Shown here piece by piece: positions 10,942 to 23,900 of a stretch of DNA of 64,000 nucleotides. The DNA comes from Symsagittifera roscoffensis (lineage: Eukaryota > Xenacoelomorpha > Acoela > Convolutidae). How positions within the stretch are numbered: position 1 is the first letter of the stretch; every line of letters starts with the position of its first letter. The notes beneath the pieces are model-generated. The model made no database searches, was not told the origin of the DNA, and worked only from the letters and a program-made list of their open reading frames with translations. The DNA is taken from positions 4,106,166-4,170,165 of the forward strand of contig NC_087069.1 of NCBI RefSeq assembly GCF_963678635.1. The letters are read 5' to 3'. A program made the translations under genes and the position numbers.

Positions 10942-13900
10942 ATGCCTGTCCTTCACCGGAACGAGAAAGTAAAGTGTGGAGAATGTGGAATTATGTATGT
11001 TCGCCAGAATGCAGCTCGACATCGAAAGAGATATGAAAAGACTGAGGAGCATAAAAATTCCAAACTGTCATTTTTATACAAAGATCAAAGAGGAGATGGA
11101 TTATCATGGTGCGAAGAAGCATGCTCAACCAAGTTTGAAGAAGTCGACAGTTTGTCCTTCTTGCGAACAATAGTTCCTACGTTACTACTCTCTCCAACAA
11201 CATCGGAGAAAGGAACAAGGAACTAAGCAACGAAAACCCAGTGACTGTGTAGATGACTTGAACAAGATTGTGGAGGAAGAAGGGGAAGAGTGTGAAAAAT
11301 TTAAGGAGGAACTTAGTGCTTTTCAACATTTTCTGGTGGATACGGAGATGGAACTTTGACAACTTAAGGTATTTAACTTCCAAATATCCAAGATAGATAC
11401 TAAAATAATCAACGAGAAACTTGAAGAAGTCTTCAACAAGCTCGATTCTGCTGCTCAATTCAACATTGCTCTGGGTTTTGTTCTTCGAATTATTGAGACT
11501 GGTGAATATCGTTATTTCTACGCCCACAAAATCAATACTTTAATTGAAAAATCTCAATTGCTCTGTACTAAAGCAGACTTGATTACAATCCGAAGAAAAG
11601 TAGAAAAAACTTGATATTGTGGAGCAATGTACCCAAGAACGCCAGAACAAAAAATGGAGATTCAAGTTGATTACTAACGTTACAATTTTTGCTGCTTTGC
11701 TGAAAAACATCCCAATGGGATGTCCAGACCCTGTCTTACCCGAACCTCTACTGAAAAACCATTCTGTTAACTGTCTTTTATCTAATAAAGACAAGGATCA
11801 TTTGTGTCTTTTACGCGCATTGGCAATGTACATAAACGGACACAAGGATCTCGACTCTCCTACTTCTAGATACTTTACAGAGTTATTATCCAAATCTTTT
11901 TATGATCATAAAAACTTTCGGGGAGTTTCTCCAGAAGACTTTACCTGTTGTCGAAGAAATTGTGCAAAAAAATCTTTATATACGATTTCGATATCCAACA
12001 AGGAAAATATGTAGGAGAACTAGCTCGACGAAGTATCAGAAGATTTGATAAAACAGTTAAGCTACTGAGATTTAACAATCATACCATTCATACAAATGAT
12101 ATAGATAGTTTTTTCAAGTGCTTTCGATGCCCTAGCTGTGACACCTTTTTACACAAATCAGACCATTTCAATCAGCATTTCCTTAGATACAAGGACTGAA
12201 TGAGACATATTTACTCAACGAACGTGTATGAGCTTCGAGGAACTTTGTTTGAAAAGCTAGAAGGATTCAATCCTCAGTTTCTGAAGATAACAAACTTTTC
12301 TATAACTTAGCAATTTTCGATTTTGAGTCAATTTGTGTTCCTACAGAGGAATTAAAAGAAACACAAACTACAACCTGGAATGGAAAACATGTCCCAATTT
12401 CTGTCTCTCTATCATCGAATCTGATAGATGGACCCATATTTTTTACAAGTATGAACTTGATAATTGATTTTGTAAGCAACCTCGAACTGTTGGCTCAAAA
12501 GAGTAAGCTGGAGATGAGAACAAAATTTCAAGATACTGAAGTAGCTATCTATGAAAGAATGAAAAAGGTCTTTGATCAGCTTAACGAGCGAAGTAAAACT
12601 TATTCAAGCATCAAATTTGAACACGAAGACGAATGCTTTGAAGATTCGGAAGAAGCAGATATGTCAACACAATTCTTACGAATTCAGAAAAAGCAGCTCA
12701 TCAATTTGAAACAGCATCTGGAGAGATATGTAATTACTTAACCTGTTTTTGGTTTAATAGTTGTAGATATGACTTGAATTCGATCAAGTCCTACCTAATC
12801 CTCTATTTGATTCGCGATAAATAACAAGAAACATCCGTCATCAAAAAAGCGAATGACTTTATACCTTTCAAGTTTGGATATGTACAATTTCTCGACATAA
12901 TGAAGTTTCTGGGTCAGGCAACTACTCTCGAATACTTTCTCAAAGACTATAAAGCTAGCGAAACCAAATTATTTTTTTTCCTTTGAGTGGTTTGATAACC
13001 CAGACCAATTGATTTTCCCGAATTGCCACCGTATGAAGCCTTTTTCAGTAAACTTAGAAACATCAATCCTCTAGAAAAAGTTTTCTTCGATTATGAGAAG
13101 CTGAGAAAGAGTGGACTTGAATAACAACAAGGACTGAAAAAGCTTCAAATCAAGACTGTACCTCCATCTGGTATGGATAATTACAATTACTTACAAGAGA
13201 CTTGGAACAAAAACAGAATGACAGTGTTCAAAATTTTTTTGAAGTCTTACAACAACATGGATTTAGCTCGAACCCTGGAAGCAATGCAAAATTGATTCAG
13301 TTTTATCATAACAAGGGGATAGATATGTTGAAACTTGCATATACTCTTCCAAATCTAGCAAACAAATGCCTAAACAAATCTACAAATTACAAGTTTTATC
13401 CATTTTGCGAAAGTGTGTAAAAAAATAGAGAGGACATGACTGGGAGACCTTCCAATGTTTTCACTCGAAAAACTGTAGTTGATGAAACGTACATCAGAAA
13501 TTCATCAAATGTTTGTAAATCAATCGTTGAAATTGATGCAAGCCAGTTACTACTACTTCTGTTCTTGCCGAGAAGCTCGTCCTTCCTTAACAGATCAGGA
13601 TATTGAGCAATGAAACAAGTGAAGAGAGAGGTTGATGATATGAGATGAGAGTACATAAAAGAGAAAGGGTACAAAGTTGAAGAAATGTGGGAGGGTGAGT
13701 AGTGGGAAATTTCAAAACCAATAACAAGATCAAAAATCACGTCAGAACCAACTTTCCCTACAAAAGACCACTTTCTACAGACTCCCTTCTAGCAATAAAA
13801 AATCTCTTTTTGGCTAGGTTCAGTGCAATTTTAGTTGTTCCAGATGAACTAAAATCAAAATTTGCGAATTTTCTTCCATTTTTCAAATTTACTGAGGTTG

Positions 13901-14982
13901 GAAGAAATTGTACTGGGGATAACATGGAGAACTATCCAATTGAGAACGAAATATTAAAACATCCTCAGTGAATGCTGATATCTAGTTTCAAGCTAGCAAA
14001 TGGAACAGTTATAACTCCTCTGTTCAACTTTTATTTGGAACTTGGCTTGAAGTGCACCAAAATTTACCGTTTTGTTCAATAGCAAATGGCTATCGCTATT
14101 GTTCAATCAGTGGTTGATGCAAGAAGAGAATGAGATGAAAAACCTTTGTCAGGAGTTGTAGCAGAAATGATGAAGTTTTTAGGCAACTCCTCATATGGAT
14201 ATCAGATCATGGATAGATCCAGACATACAACCACAAAAAAACTAAACGATGAAAAATCTCATAAAGCAATAATTGAGCCGTTGCTCAAAAGATAGAATAC
14301 AGTTGAAAAAGACTTGTTTGAGGTGGAGTTGTTAAAAGCAACCATTGAGCACCGAGAACGCATCATTGTTGGATTCTTCATACTGCAGTATGCAAAACTG
14401 AGAATTTTGGAACTCTACTATAACTTCTTTGACAACTTCTGTGATGTAAGCAATTTTGAATAGTTAGAGATGGATACAGACTCGCTTTACTTAGCTCTTG
14501 CAGAAAAAAAAATTATACGAGTGTATCCAACCAGATAAGAGAGCTGCTTGGGGAAAAATAAGGGAAAATGACTGCAGAGACCTTTCAAGGCGGATGCAAA
14601 ATCTAATTTCTTCCCTCGAACTTGTTGCAGTACGCATAACAAGAATGATAAGCGGGAGCCGGGATTTTTCAAACTGGAATTCAGATGCACAGAAATACTA
14701 TGTTTATGTAGCAAAACTTATTGCTGCTATGACAACAAAACAGATAAATTCAAATTTAGAAGCAGAGGACTGAACAAGCGAAGTCTCGAAGATTCTGGAG
14801 ATCGAGCCATGTCAAAGTATAGGAGAGTGCTCGATGAAGCAATCAACCTAACATCTACAAATAGAGGATTCAGAACTACAAATCATATGTTAGCCACATA
14901 TGAGCAAACAAAGAAAGGACTTATTTTTTTTATCCAAAAAGACAAGTCCAAGATGATGGAATTCATACAAAACCAATGAACT
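10942..14982 (+). pseudogene. Zinc-finger plus family B DNA polymerase, decayed copy 2
   Basis: Same gene as 5617-9724 with its own further damage. Zinc-finger start at 10942; Exo I (DFES) near 12320; Exo II after the same frameshift as unit 1 near 12770; the Exo III region, lost from unit 1, is present near 12860-12970 (LEYFLKDY). Motif A is cut short just after DASQ (about 13531-13548), with the sequence jumping to the CREARPSLT segment, a deletion of several hundred bp relative to unit 1. Motif B (KFLGNSSYGYQIM, about 14176) and motif C (MDTDSLYLA, about 14471) are recognisable. It shares the TAG codons at 11171-11173 and 14459-14461 with unit 1. Not functional. Confidence 0.85.
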
Positions 14983-16014
14983 TATAAGAACTGATGCAAT
15001 GTAATGAGTTGATAACAAGTGATGCAGTGTATTAAAGTTTTGTACGATGCAGTGTTTTGTTGGTATTTTTTTTTTTACAAATTTGCGGTAAATTTCAAAT
15101 ACGATGCAGTGATTTATATACTTTTTACTCAATTTATTCTTTTTTCTCTCAGAAATTTGACTTTTTCGACGTTTAAGTAGGTTTCAGAACAGATTCAGAT
15201 AGATATAAAGTAAATTTTCATTTTTGTTGATAAATATTCCAAGTTTTTGCCCAAAAACTTTTACCATTGACTTACCATGAACCAAAAATCTAATTAAAAG
15301 GCCTTCGTCCCACAATTCACACGTCTTTAAAAATTCATTGTTCCCAATTAGATAACGCGCGCCGAGATTTTTGTGAAAAAACTAAACATTTCTACACAAA
15401 AACCAAATAAATACCACTTCTCTTACCATTATCCTACAATCCCACAAACCATAAAACCTTACCATCGGTATTCCCTATCTTAATACATAGCATGGCAGAC
15501 TGGAAATCTATAACGTATCTTGATAGTTGGGGTCTGCTATGCTCATCCCCCCCTGATCAGCCTCAACATCTACTACTGTCTTGATATCAAAGAAAGCCCA
15601 AAAAATAAACTCAATTGCATAAATATCTCCAAAGGAAAACTGTCCCGCAGTTATTCGATCCCCAGATCAGGCCTCCTATTGAGTCGGTGTACACTCACTA
15701 AAAACAAAACGGTTTTTAAATCCACCATTCAGAAAACTCACCTAAAAGAGTTTTGCGAGAAAATCAGGAGCCAAAACTTCGTTAGCAAAAAACCTAGCTC
15801 TATCGTTTAAGATACAAAATTGAAATTCTAGCTCTAGCTTATAAGATGATTTAATTTTGTGATTGGTGAACGCAAAAAAAGCCGACAAGAATTACGACCA
15901 TGTTATTCAAGCATCGACACAAAAATCAATATCTTAGATTTTTAAGAAAAAATGTTTACAGGACAGTTTTTTTGCGACCACTGAAAGTGAGAAATAACTT
16001 GCTGTTCGGAAATT

Positions 16015-16150
16015 TTAACTGAAAGCGGAAATTTTTTATATTTTAAATGCCTAGTAACCAGCTGTTATTGCTTTAAATAAAATAACTGAAAGCGGAAATT
16101 TTTTATATTTTAAATGCCTAGTAACCAGCTGTTATTGCTTTAAAAAATTT
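16015..16150. repeat. 69-bp tandem duplication
   Basis: Two almost identical copies of the sequence starting 'aactgaaagcggaaatttt' and ending 'gctgttattgctttaaa' stand head to tail. Confidence 0.9.
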
Positions 16151-16436
16151 GCAAGATGAAAGTAACATTGATAAAAGAGACGCGGTGGAACCTTGCGCTT
16201 TTTGCAGTGTCACACGCCTGGCAGAGGGAACAACGTCAATAGTTAGAAAAAGATGAAGAAAACATGCGAGATGACAAGCTCCAACCAAATTTCCATAAGA
16301 CAGAAAATCAATTGAAGGAGAGTTTTTCTGTTCATTCGGCCTCGTCTTCTTGTTGAGCGTTGCTTAAGAAGCGAAAATTTTTCGATCAAAAATTGTCGAA
16401 ACATTAAACTGTCCTGTGCACAACTTTTCTTAAAAA

Positions 16437-16515
16437 TTAATGATTTTGATTTTTTTGACATGAAGCTTGAATAACATAGTCATAATTATTCTCGTTTTTT
16501 GCGTTTACCAATCAG
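16437..16515 (-). repeat. Inverted copy of the unit-end sequence
   Basis: The reverse complement matches the end of both polymerase units (10611-10685 and 15862-15936): 'ctgattggt-aacgcaaaaaa' followed by 'atgttattcaagcttcatg' and 'caaaaaaatcaa'. About 75-80 bp, with a number of mismatches. It may be the remnant of a terminal inverted repeat of the element that carried the polymerase. Confidence 0.65.
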
Positions 16516-17862
16516 TTTACGCAGTTGGCCGCATAACGCTTGAAAGAAAAAAGAAAGAACAAAGAAGTGTGAAAGAACAAAGAAAGAGAAAAAAATGATT
16601 AAAAAAAGGAAAAAAATGAACCATCTAAGAGAAATGGATCAAACTGTGTAAATCTATTGAACGGTTGAATAATCTAGTTTCGTAACTTTATTTTAGTTTT
16701 TAGTAACCGTTGACGTTTTTTCGCTCCATTTCCGCTTTTGTAATTCGAGAGCACAATTCACCTTATTTTCAGCAGATGCGATTGAATTGATCTCAAAACT
16801 GTAGATATGATCAAGTGCATTCAAATATCCTTTGTTATGAGGAAAACATTTCTTTTGTAATAGATGAATTTTTTACCGAAAAAAAATAGAACCAACAAAA
16901 AATCACGAGAGCTTCAGATGCGAAAACTACTCTTCTCCTACGATTAGAAAATTGAAGATGCGAAAAAAGTTTATTCACAAAGGCAAAGCGGAGCTCAAAA
17001 AATTGATCTACATAGTTCTACAAAACCTTCACATTTTTTAATTGAAAAAACCATTCAAAATCGGTGATCGAGTGGTAAAGAAAAAATAGAAAAAATGCCA
17101 ATTGAGCCAATAATAAAATGTTGTCATAGAACAGTTTGAGCTAATGTTACTTGCCCCATTCCGTTTGGAACAAGCAAGAGCATACCATGTGCATAGTGTA
17201 AGCGGCGCAAAAATAGTTTTTTTAATACGGTACCAACCAAAACCTTATGAATGAAAAAAGATAACCAATAAAAGAGCTTGAGTTTTTTTTCACAAGTTGC
17301 AGAACGACTTTTGTTGCCACGCAAATAACCTATAATAAGCGAGAATATAGAACCAAATAAATTGAACAAAGTTAAGATCAGTTGAACAGTTGTCTAGAAC
17401 AAAGCTTAAAAAACTGACCAGACCGGTTGGGCGTAAGTTGAAGCCCCACAAAAAACCAAGGTTTTTGCCCGAACCAAAAATTTTATACAACTACAACAAA
17501 AATTAAAACATAGCAAAAGCTTTGTCTAACAGGTTATTGCCGTCTGTAAGTGATTTACCTTATATCACAAAAATGATGTTATGTTAACACGTTAAGCCAT
17601 GAATGTGCCGATTTTGTTGAAATATTTTTCCGTTATATCGACAAAATCTGCGATTTATACCGTTTCCAGAATTACTTCATTTTGATTAATTCATCGTTTA
17701 GTTAACTTTTGTGAGATATTTTAGGGTTATGAGGTAAGCGCGGTCATATTTTTGGTACCGCGACCCGGGAATCGAGCAGCAATTCTATTCCAGCAGCGCT
17801 TCCACTATTACACAATTCAACCAACACCATCAGGGGCTGACAACAGTGGTTGCGCAAGTGTT

Positions 17863-18030
17863 GACCGAAAGTGGGCGTTTGGCCGAAAATGGGCGTTTGG
17901 CCGAAAAAGGGCGTGTGGCCAAAAGTGTCGGTTGGCCGAAAGTGGGCGTTTGGCTGAAAGTGGCTGTTTGTCCGAAATTGGTGTCCATTTGGCTGAATTG
18001 TGCGATTGGCAGAGTGCAAAAGGCCGAAAT
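17863..18030. repeat. 18-nt minisatellite
   Basis: About nine degenerate copies of an 18-nt unit (ggccgaaagtgggcgttt). Because 18 is a multiple of three, open frames with six-residue repeats appear on both strands; these are by-products. The array abuts the LINE remnant to its right. Confidence 0.85.
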
Positions 18031-18289
18031 TCGTCAGAGAGTGCAAGTAGACTGATTGTCCAGTTCGCCAAAAGTGTTCTGCTGGCCGAAAGCTGACACA
18101 GGCTTTTTCAACTGTCCGTATTGTTGACTTTGGTCGACGTGGGCTGGTGTTTTTCGTTGACACCCGAAATTTTTGGAATTCTTCCCGATGACCGCTTCAA
18201 AAACTTCAATCTCCAAAAACTTGTAAGACCGATTCAAAACTTCAATATTTGTGTCTGCGTGAGCTTATTATGACTAAAATGTTGTTGTC

Positions 18290-19005
18290 AACAGTAAATC
18301 CTTGAAAGCAGACTGAAAATTAGGTAACTGTTTGGTTAATTCGTTGGTATACAGATTAAAGGTCAGGGGTTCCAAAACGGTGCCCTGAGGGGCAAGTTGG
18401 TTCAAAGATATCCAATGTGATCCAATGTTGTTGACAATTGTTTCCTGATGTCGGTTGCTGATAAAAAAAATATGATCATTTCTATTGCGTTTTCAAGAAA
18501 GTTCAGAGATTTATGTTTTTGTTCTAGAAACTTATGATCAAAAGAGTCGAATGGTTAGGAAAGATCTAATAATGAGTAAGGAACAAACTTGTTGCAATCA
18601 ATTGATTTTCTAAACAAAATTGGCGCTGAATAAGATTGCATCTTTTGTCGAATAGGAGGCTCTAAAACCAAATTGATGTTGTTTAGCAGGTTTTGTGATA
18701 AAAGATGTTCGTTAATTTGTTTTTATAAAAAAAATTTTGATTACTTTTGATAATTCACTTGTTATTGAGAATGTCCTGTAGTTTTCTGTTAATTCTGGAT
18801 TGTCTTTTTTGTACATTGGTGTGACAATGGCTTTTCTACGCTTATCGGGAAAGATAATATTCTTATCTTTTCAATAAAAAGGAAAGTAAAAAGTGGGTAA
18901 ATTTTATTGCAACCATCTTTTAGTGCCCATGCGGGGATGTCAGAGGGCCCCGGTGGCTTTTTAAAATTGAGTTTTAAGCGTTCTATTTTGCACTCTAATA
19001 ACACC
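18290..19005 (-). mobile_element. LINE reverse transcriptase remnant (Jockey/CR1-like)
   Basis: On the minus strand, reading from 19005 leftwards: PPGPSDIPAWALKDG (RT start region of Jockey/CR1-type LINEs), a broken motif A stretch with PFDSFDHKFL near 18555, FISNRHQE, and APQGTVLEPLTFNLYTNEL near 18330-18400 (motif B region, normally PQGSVLGPLLFNLYINDL). Stops and frameshifts interrupt every part. An old, dead fragment with no 5' or 3' end visible. Confidence 0.75.
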
Positions 19006-20610
19006 TGAATTAAAGCTCTTTTTTGTTATTTAAGCTAAATTCTTTTTTGAGGAAAGAGGGTTTTGGTTGTCGTAACGTAATTATGGAAGCAGCCTGAAGG
19101 TGAATTTTTTTAAATTAAACTGATTTGCCATTTTGAAACTGATTGAAAGTAATTCACTGAAGGAATTTTCTAAAAGTGAAATTTGATTTGCTGGTTTTTT
19201 TGAAATTGTAGTATCCTTGGTAATATTCCATTTTTCACGCTCAATTTTTGAGTTAAGAAACTGCGAAATGAATTGTTCATCCTGGAAAATTACACTTCGT
19301 TTGCCGTGACGGATAAAGATTGATTTTAGCGGAGTATCTTTTTCAATAGTTAGTACAATGTTGTTGGTGAAAATGTTGTAGATTGAATCAAGCTCATTTT
19401 GCCTGTAAAAGTGTCACAATTATTTTTACAAAGGTTTGATTTATATACTTCTACTGAGTCATTTTTTATCGTAGATTTTGCATTTCATTGGCATGTTTTT
19501 AGCAGGAAGTTTTAGTTCAGTTATAGAAATTGTAGCTAAGCGGTCTATTTTGAGTCAACAGTGACCAAACAATTCATTTAAACTCAGAAAGATGAGTATC
19601 AGGGTGATATGTTACATTAGTTGGTAATTTTGAGTATAGCGCATGTATTAAGTTTGAGAATTATAATGCCTAACATAGTCATTTCATTTTCACTCAGTTG
19701 TACTACTACTAAGATTTTTTTGTAAATACATTACTCTGCCAAATGAAATTCTATTCAAACATTCAAATTTTTCACTTCTTTCGACAAAAAATTTGGCTTT
19801 TGAAATAAATTATAAATAATGTAAGAAGTATAGCAAAAAGCAATCCAGCTATTGGAATTTAATCTACCACCTATTAAAGTATATCACCGAGTATCAGTGC
19901 TATAGTTTTGCGCTTGTCTTTTCTACAACCAATTCTGATTTGATTATTCTTTAAAAACCTGAACAGAGTAAACGTTGGTTTGTCCAGCATTATTTAATCA
20001 AAAAAATCCTTCGAAAAAAGAACACGAAAATATGAAGCAAGGATTGTTTTAATCGATTCAAAATGTTCAAGTTATCCAAGTCAGAAAAAATAGGCCTTGA
20101 GCTGACTAGTTTTGAACACGACAAAACAGAAACCAAGTGAAACAAGGATAGCCGGTTACTGTGCAAGTAGCACATAATGTTATGACCTGTCATTAAAACC
20201 ATCATGAAAAAATTTTTATTTCAAATTAGTTGCTTCTGCATTGTATGATAAAAGAATCTGAAGTAAATCTCTAACTTAGGCATATACGGCAATCATACGG
20301 CAATCATTTAGTAATTTAGGCAAACAGTGCGTAAATTTTTGAAGAAAAAACTACTAGAAAAACAAAAAATATAAATTATGTTTTTAAATTTGAAGCGTTT
20401 GAGTCCCAAACTGGCATTACATTTTTACTCATTACTGTTTTTAGATTTAGTTGGGTAAACTTAAATTTAAGCACAATTAATCTTTTGTAAACGGCCTAAA
20501 TTAGGCATAAATTTGCTTTACTTTCTCGAATTTAGACGAAAAATCGAAAAATTAAAACCTGTTTTCTCGACACTGGACGGGAACGACTGAAAGGGCTTTC
20601 ATATGATATA
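19006..20610. other. Non-coding, AT-rich
   Basis: No gene recognised. Part of 19006-19500 could be further upstream LINE sequence on the minus strand, but I find no motif. At 20282-20310 'catacggcaat' is repeated twice. Confidence 0.4.
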
Positions 20611-20617
20611 TCACTCA

Positions 20618-20730
20618 ACCCAGTCCGATGACTATTTGTGGTACCTGATTTAGCGTGGAAAACAAAAAGAAAAACTAAGAAACTCGAATACAAAGCTCCT
20701 CCATATTTTCAATGGTCGGAACTAAAATAA
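20618..20730. repeat. Dispersed repeat, copy A
   Basis: Matches 37340-37450 in the same orientation (shared phrases 'atttgtggt-cctgattt', 'gtggaaaacaaa', 'cgaatacaa-g-tcctcc'). Family not recognised. Confidence 0.65.
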
Positions 20731-20975
20731 CGTGCACGGAAATGAGATCCCAAGCGGTTTTACTCCAAAAATGGTCAACTCCCCGCTGATCAGCTCCGTG
20801 TTGCTAGAACTTAGAAGTCTTTCACTGTAAAGTATCTGAGACGATTTTCAGACACTAGATGTTTGGAAGTAAACATTTATTTCTACACATGCAACAACAA
20901 TATTCAAAATTTATCTAAATTCCATATAAATTAACTCGAGAAGTCTAAGCTACCAATTAGAACACACAATGAAAT

Positions 20976-23900
20976 TCAATCTTGTCCATAGTTTTCATTG
21001 AAGCTTTCAAACTTGGCAATTTCCTCATCATCTACGGATTTCTTCATATTCAGCAATGCATCGTCAACGTCACACTGAAACGACATCGGGTAACTGTGTC
21101 GTACACAAAGCTCTTCCATGTTATAAGCCCGCTACAGCAAACTAGAGCCCCCTCCCCTCATAGCGTAACATAACTACTTTGATGAAGCTATAAACCTTTT
21201 GCTGCAATGCTGCCAGCGGTCTCTAATGGGAGCGATCCAAAAACTATTTCACAAGAGTTATCATTTAGAAAACAATTTATTTTAGATGAGATTGCTAATG
21301 AAGTGTTTTCTCATTAATTTTCGAAAACAAAGCCATCAGACAGTTGGAAAAGAGTCACTGGACGCAATTAAAAAAATACTGACTTCATTATTTTTGAAAG
21401 AACCTCAACTTTCGAATTTTGTGGGAAAAAAATAGATGGCCTTAGAGCTCTTTGAAAATCTAGAGCAATGTTGTTTGCTGAGAAAACTGGATCAATAAGT
21501 AAAAATTTTACTTCGCTGATAAAATCGATAACTCACTTTCGAAACTAGAAGTAGATCACAATTTCCGAAACATTTTGTAGCTCTATAGTGGAGTTTGCCT
21601 TCGTTTCAACAAAATAGATGTGACATTGAAAAAAAATCAAAAGTCAAACCGCGAAAAAAGCAAATTTAAGTCTAAACAAACTAACACTTCCTGAAAAAAA
21701 AACGACTCTTTAAAAAAGAACTTACACTAGTGGACATAATTAAACGCAAATTCAAGCTTTTACTCTCTAAAAAGGCTAACTGAAAGGTCCATTTTGGACA
21801 ATACTTACTTCGAACTTTAACAAAATTCTTACATCAATCGAAAGCAAATGATCTGAAATACCTTCCTTGAAAGTCTCAATTTTTAAATTGAAGCAGTCAC
21901 CAGTTTTTTGGATCTGAAAATGCCAGCTTTCACCGTCTGCTCTAAGTTTTGCATCGTAGTGAACTATTTCTCGAATAAACGGAGTAAAAAAGTTGTTCAT
22001 GCGACGAGAAACAAAGTCAGCGAGAAAACTGGAATATTCAGTATGACAACTTTCCTAGACTCAGCTGTTTCTTACAATTTCACGCGGATGATGAAAACTG
22101 GCATTTTCAGACCCAGAAAAAAACTGGTTAGCGCTTCAAATTAAAAATTGAGACTTTCATGGAGGGTATTTCAGATCATTTGCTTTCGGTTGATGTACAA
22201 ATTTTGTTAAAATTCGAAGTAAATGTTGTCCAAAATAGTCCTTTAAGTTAGGCTTTTTAGAGAGTAAAAACCTGAATTTGCGTTTATTTTTGTCCACTAG
22301 TGTAACTTTTTTAAACAAAATAACATTCATAGCGTTAACTGCCCGCGAAATCTTAATCACTCCCCATTGTATACCACTTGGAGCTTTTAAGTCTGTAAGA
22401 CCTTACGGAATACTAAAAATTTGGTTAAAGCTAAGGCTAATTTCGATTTGTCCATTTTTTTAGTCCGATAAATTTGGAATAAACAGCTGGCAGACAATTG
22501 ATAGGAAGTCATTTAGCTCTAAGAGATCTACACAACAATTCAAACACATAGCCGAAGCTGCAACTTTAACACAAATGGGTAAAATTGGTAAAGATTAGCT
22601 CAAAAAGGGTTTAAAAGTGGAACACAGAGGCGAAGCTGAGCTTCGCACAACTTGCGAAACAATATAAAAAAGCCGCTTGAAACACAAAAAAAGTAAAAAA
22701 AACTAGATCTATGAAAATGAATAGCCCAGACAATACAATGAAGAAAACGCAGCAAAAGACAATTTACTACGCGGTAACAAAGCAGAAACCCCTTAAGATG
22801 AAAAAAAATTAACAAGACGTATAAAAATGTATTAAGTCCCCCTCACCTTCAACACACACACGCATTTAATTGCCCAGTTAAAGAAAACAATCTGAGCCCT
22901 GAGGCCGCCAAGCCGATAACAAATAGGAAGAAACCTATTAGGCAGAAAAAAACAAAAAGCCTAAAAAAATCGAAAAAATTTGAGACTAATAAAAAATTAT
23001 TTTAAAGAGGGCAAAACCTCAAAAATTTTACATTTACGAAAACTTTCAATTTATTAAATCCCCGCCCTGAAACACACGCACGCACAAAATTTTTTGCTCG
23101 TCGAACGACGCCACATGAGTACACTTAGCTGAGATATGATAGGCCGAAACTGAGTAAGCAGTAATTAAAAGAGAAAAAATACAAATTTGAAGACTTTAAA
23201 GAAGCTTTAAGTCCCCCTCACCCTCAAAACACACACACACACACACACACAAACACAAAAAAATTCGCTAATCAAAAGAGGCAATATATGGTCACTAAGC
23301 CGATATATTATAAGCCGCAACCTATCAAGCCGAAAAAAGGAAAGAATATAAAAACGAAAAAAATATATGAAGTTTTAACAAATCGAGTTGGTAAATTACA
23401 AACGACAGAAAAATTCGAACAGAGCAGATATTTGAAATCCTAACAAGCAACAAGCACAAGGTATTTCTGTAGTGGTAAATTGGTTGGTAAGAGGCTTCAA
23501 GGAAATGAGTCCAGATGAAAAGTCCTGTCAACAAAGTCGCAAGGGTAATAAGTACATAATAAGTAATAAGAAAAAGGCTAGCCTTGCTTTGAACCGCATT
23601 CGAACTTTGAACTGGGGCTTTTGAGTCTAACGCACGTCGGCGCATCTGCGCCATGGTCGCTTGACAAAACAAACATTTGCACTAAGAAAGCAGATAAGAC
23701 CGTTCTTAAATTCCCGAAGCTAAGCAGAAACAGTGCCACCAAATGACAACTTACTAGCGAAATGGATAGGAAAAAAATACATTCGTATTGTTAAGCTACG
23801 CTCGCTTGAGCAAACTTATTTTAAATTTGACTTCGGCTCAAAGACGTTTAAGAATCTTCAATGATAGACACTTTCTTTCATTAAAAAAAAAGCAAGTTAA

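Larger units (their letters stand above)
10686..15936. repeat. DNA-polymerase unit 2 of the tandem array
   Basis: Second unit, in the same orientation and directly abutting unit 1. It ends near 15936 ('caatatctta'), where the homology to unit 1 stops exactly at the point where unit 1 passes into unit 2. Identity is high enough to read by eye throughout. Confidence 0.9.
15937..17850. other. Non-coding spacer with small repeats
   Basis: No gene recognised. It contains the 69-bp tandem pair at 16015-16150 and the inverted repeat at 16437-16515. A 16243-16461 ORF on the minus strand has no recognisable features. The remainder is A-rich single-copy DNA in which I see nothing. Confidence 0.5.

Noticed and set aside
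17744-18163. Opposing ORFs with six-residue repeats (FRPNAH / GRKWAF type)
   Set aside because: Created by the 18-nt minisatellite; no start context, domain or splice structure supports a gene.
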